DNA from: Marsupella aquatica
Lineage: Eukaryota > Marchantiophyta
DNA length: 64,000 nt
Direction: 5' to 3'
NCBI GenBank assembly: GCA_973895155.1
Contig: OZ316893.1
Location: 11,160,001-11,224,000, forward strand
Shown here: positions 61,101 through 64,000 of the stretch, piece after piece
Layout of the letters: the number at the start of each line of letters is the position of its first letter
Position numbering within the stretch: position 1 is the stretch's first letter
Program-made: the position numbers and the translations under genes
The notes under the pieces: model-generated
The model's input: the letters and a program-made list of their open reading frames with translations, nothing else
What the model was told of the DNA's origin: nothing
Database searches by the model: none

Positions 61101-61478
61101 TGCAATCCAATTCCCTCGCTTGCTTGCACATCTAGTCTAGGCAATGCAAAGACCGATCGCCGTATCGGTCTTTGTATCTGCCTCCTGATCCTCACCCGGA
61201 GACTGAAAGATCCGTCATTGAACGTGTGTTGAATGTGGTAACTTGAATGCCAAGTGCGATACGCGTATTGGTCGCCGGATACCCTCTCCATAACCCGGGA
61301 TGGATGGCCTAAAGCGACGTCTTGGACCTAAACCTGGGATTGAAAGTTTCTCATTTCTTGGCGATGGAACGCTCAAGAGACGACGCTTCTCAGGTTTACT
61401 AGGAGACACATAGTAAGAACTGGACTCAGGACCAAAACTTGCATCAGAATCTGAATCAGCGTCAAAGATTTCGAGCAC
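58145..61478 (-). pseudogene. copy B: decayed DUF7869-like transposase gene
   Basis: On the minus strand, fragments line up in order with the copy A transposase. An acidic and basic N-terminal part (61478-60863) is frameshifted. Next come YPCCDNFC and FSLGNNRL (60756-60190), then WFVRIWNKEFPRVRIPKRSH with CAPCTEFKALRDKA (60100-59944). An intron in the same position as in copy A is enlarged to about 240 bp by three palindromic motifs. The core follows (59690-59091), with all catalytic words kept: CIDGMDQKKT, LYLQLDN and VGHTHDQIDQMFS. The C-terminal part is split among three frames down to 58145. The core is less damaged than the ends. Several frameshifts make it non-functional. Confidence 0.85.
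59746..59912 (+). repeat. three palindromic motifs in the copy B transposase intron
   Basis: Cores at 59746 (CGATAAATTTATTG), 59812 (CGATAAATTTATCG) and 59899 (TGATAAAATTATTG). The first two have TATTCA at the fixed seven-base distance. Their polarity is plus, opposite to the gene they interrupt, as for every other copy in the window. Confidence 0.8.
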
Positions 61479-61631
61479 TATCTACTGTGAGAGAGGTAGC
61501 TTTAAGTATGCGACTTGGCAAACACCGAGCGACAACATTAGGGGAGGATTCAACTAAACTTGAAGGTGAATCTGTGTCTGATTGAGAGATGGCTATCCGA
61601 GACACTATGGGGCTTTGTATTCCTCCCTCAA

Positions 61632-61900
61632 TCTTGGGGGGATCACTGTATGTAGGGCTCTACATCACGTGCAGCGACGTTTTAGGGTCTGGACCCCCTA
61701 ACTTTTAAGTGAAATTTGTTTTTCCCCACTCCCTTACTTTCTGAAAAGCGACCATTTTTTGAATTGTTTACCCCTATAAATTTTTATGGAAAGTTTTATG
61801 ATGATTTAAAAAATGCCTATTAAGGAAAGTTAAGTAACTCAATAGTGTAGAGCCAATTGATGCAAATTGATACATTCAATGAATTTACATCATGAAGCTG
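61632..61900 (+). mobile_element. diverged relative of the 15-bp-TIR MITE (partial)
   Basis: CTTGGGGGGATCACTGTATG, then GCGACGTTTTAGGGTCTGGA and CCCCCTAAC, follow the order of the left half of the MITE at 39627 with many changes. The T-rich ACCCCTATAAA stretch also matches. I could not find a right end, so the end given is approximate. Confidence 0.5.
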
Positions 61901-62028
61901 AATATCTTGTAAATATCATCCAACAACTTGTAGTTTTCACTCTTGAATAGTGAAGCATGGTGGGTGCTAGATACTATGAATAGGTAAACAACATAGGTTG
62001 CCTATTCAAGGCATCGGTACTCTACCTT

Positions 62029-62104
62029 GTTTCACAAACTCTCGCATGATGATGTCCACATCTCTACCCTCCTTCACAGACTCATGCATGATGATGTACA
62101 CATG
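62029..62104. repeat. two diverged copies of a 30-bp word
   Basis: TTTCACAAACTCTCGCATGATG and TTCACAGACTCATGCATGATG, each followed by ATGT(C/A)CACAT, lie about 46 bp apart. They precede the tRNA-like segment. Confidence 0.6.
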
Positions 62105-62111
62105 ACGGAGG

Positions 62112-62160
62112 GGAATTGAACCCCTGATTGAGCATAAATCTCAATTTGCCAATTTGCCAT
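62112..62160 (-). other. tRNA-like Pol III boxes, possible SINE remnant
   Basis: On the minus strand TGGCAAATTGG resembles an A box. About 30 bases downstream, GGTTCAATTCC matches a B box within a small GGGG...CCCC stem. A full cloverleaf cannot be drawn because the anticodon arm is missing. It fits a SINE head or decayed tRNA better than a working tRNA gene. Confidence 0.3.
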
Positions 62161-62249
62161 CCCCTACTCTACTCCCTCCCACTAACCCTACAAATGCATC
62201 ACATACACACATAACAAACTACTTTTAATAAACAATAGTAAATTATATA

Positions 62250-63795
62250 TCACAATTTACTCACATTTTGAATGTATGTAGTCAAAGCCTGCAAGTCACT
62301 TGTATCTAGTACATACACTCTGTCAACTATCCCAGACTTCATTGTCAAGTTCACATTTGAAATTACCATCTCAATATCAATCCATTGTCCATCTGTTGCA
62401 TCATAAGTGAACAAAGTTTCAATTGTTGTTACGAGTAGATTTGTACCAATTACACTGCAAGCGGCACACACTTCCACTCTGTCCAACTGTAGGTACAGGC
62501 CTATCCAATAGATCTATTGCTTTTCGACGTCTGACCCAATGGGAGCCATTCTTCTGTATCAGAAACTCAATCCTACCCAACCAATATTCCTTCTTTGCAG
62601 ATGTTGCGTCAACAACAGGCCCTTTATCTATTCCCTTCCTCTTTTTTGACTTGGATGATCTGGTAGAAGGACCAACCTCTGCAGCAAACTCAAACAAAAC
62701 TGCTATATCAGTACCAATGTCAACCAAACAAGTCACAAAGTCACCATTTTCCTTCTCCTTACCAGTAGTGTAATAGGTCTTTTGGGCTATCCTAGTTAGC
62801 CTATCCTTTGACATGAAAGGATTGCAGCACAATTGACTCACAAGAGTGGACTTGTAGATAGTCCTTCCCTCATAAGTTACAGTAGACACTACTGACCGGG
62901 GTGTCTGCACATCAGCTAAGTTTGCTTGAACTCTAGCCAAGACATGCCTTACTTCATGTCCTAGTGTCTCCATCTCACAAAATGGGTTAGTGTCCACCTG
63001 AGCAATCAAACAATCATCAACTATTAGTGGCTCAATACAATCCTGACTGTCCAGAGTGTCCCATGAATCAATCCGATTGAGATCTTCTTCCGGATCTTCA
63101 AACTCTAGAAACTCTCCAATTGGGGGCTCAAGTCTAGGGCCTACAGTAGATCGATGCTCAATTGTGTCTTCAGCATCATCACATAACATAGCCTCTTTCA
63201 TGACACTTGTATCCGGCCAAGTCTCTGCCTCCACCTCCCAAGGATGAACCCACCATCGTCTTTTCGCTGCTGGCAAAGAACTCCTTGGTGACATGTTCAG
63301 TTTGCACAACAAATACTTTGCTTCCTGCAAACCTTCCTTTAGAGCATCAACAACCAGCTCATTAGTCTGAATTGCAGAGTAATCAAATAAATTTGGAGCT
63401 TGTTCTTCTTCATCCAAAGGATGTAAAGTTGCCCAAACATGATCCTGTTTAGATCATGTGATCGACGTATCTTCAATCCCTCTGGTCCATACTCTAATCC
63501 AGCTAGTTGATTCAGTCCCACTGCACTGTCCAGTAGAGATCCAAAGTCATAATTTCTCTCATGGCCACTCATGCCACCTACCTTGCTGAAAAATATCTCA
63601 CAACAATCTGATCCCAGCAAGTGAAATGGAACTTGTAGATATGGGAACTTGTCCTGAAAGGCACAGATTAACAATACTACAAAATGACAAGACATGTTGA
63701 TATCATGGAAAGCCTGCACAGAAATCATGTTCTTCTCTGTGATAGATCCAGCATTCCCTGTCACAGAATGATCACCATACCTCAACCATAGCCTC
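62250..63795 (-). pseudogene. transposon-derived gene fragment, frameshifted
   Basis: Three overlapping frames give one continuous protein if two frameshifts are allowed, near 63430 and 62480. It reads SVTGNAGSITEKNMISVQAF, then PYLQVPFHLLGSDCCEIFFS, RNYDFGSLLDSAVGLNQLAG and GLKIRRSHDLNRI. The second frame is acidic (LDEEEQAPNLFDYS onward) and runs to VEVCAACSVIGTNLLV and the stop at 62250. The LGSDxxExFFS phrase resembles the last acidic motif of some cut-and-paste transposases, which is why I call it transposon-derived; I cannot name the family. The 5' part is cut off by the MITE at 63802. It is not related to the copy A or B genes by eye. Confidence 0.45.
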
Positions 63796-63801
63796 CACAA
63801 T

Positions 63802-64000
63802 CTCGGGGGTCTCACTATATGGATGTCTCCCCATCCCCTGTGACGTTTTTAGGCCTCAGACCCCCTAAAATGTAAGAATTTTTTTGTTAAATTTTTCAAC
63901 CCCTATAAAGTTGGAATATTCCAAAAATTTGGTTAGAAAGACCCTAATGTTCTTATAAGTCTCAAAATTGAATTTAAAGGACCCTATTGTTCTTCTACAA
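63802..64000 (+). mobile_element. MITE, 15-bp-TIR family, copy 3, truncated by the window end
   Basis: Starts CTCGGGGGTCTCACTATATG and follows the 39627 element closely to the last base (GACGTTTTTAGGCCTC, CCCCCTAAAATGTAAG, AACCCCTATAAAGTTG). The right end lies outside the window. It abuts the upstream end of the transposon-derived pseudogene. Confidence 0.9.

Noticed and set aside
62100-62180. Functional tRNA gene
   Set aside because: A- and B-box-like words are present, but no anticodon arm or full acceptor stem can be formed.

Overview
The window is nuclear DNA from a land plant, most likely a bryophyte-grade one such as a liverwort or moss. Three lines of evidence support this. Host genes are interrupted by GT-AG introns of 100-700 bp. 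A plant laccase and a plant-style CIA30 gene can be spliced completely by eye. The rest is sparse, moderately AT-rich, transposon-filled sequence. The species cannot be fixed from sequence alone. There are no bacterial-type operons.

Layout. 1-20 kb: no supported gene; it holds tandem repeats (3 x 150 bp at 967-1416, 2 x 52 bp at 5726, 2 x 123 bp at 15101), decayed segmental duplications, and foldback hairpins at 6429, 10659, 11344 and 19439. 20.1-21 kb: a MITE inside a cluster of AAGTGCA-type words. 21.3-34.2 kb is the host-gene island: a complete seven-exon CIA30-like complex I assembly factor (+), a lachrymatory-factor-synthase-like START/SRPBCC protein (-), and a complete six-exon secreted laccase (-). 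34.2-39.1 kb: no gene seen.

39.1-64 kb is mobile DNA. Copy A (45.3-52.6 kb) has two divergent genes. One encodes a large protein joining a ParB-like motif to a permuted amino-DNA-methyltransferase; it has two introns and one in-frame TGA. The other encodes an intact 1,099-residue DDE-type transposase resembling the DUF7869 family. Copy B (53.2-61.5 kb) holds decayed homologues of both genes, but convergent instead of divergent. The non-coding parts of copy B, and of 39.3-44 kb, carry at least 21 copies (three of them degenerate) of a directional motif: CGATAAATTTATCG, exactly seven bases, then YATTCC. Copy A carries a different palindrome, CATGAATTCATG, in its control regions and at least one intron. 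A selfish element carrying its own methyltransferase and ParB-like protein, with family-specific palindromic sites, is the most interesting system here. Another decayed transposon-like gene and a truncated MITE close the window.

How the parts may work together (inference): the transposase would mobilise the element, and the ParB-like/methyltransferase protein may recognise and mark the palindromes or silence or protect the element. MITEs with 15-bp terminal repeats have inserted into the palindrome array and into or beside the decayed genes.
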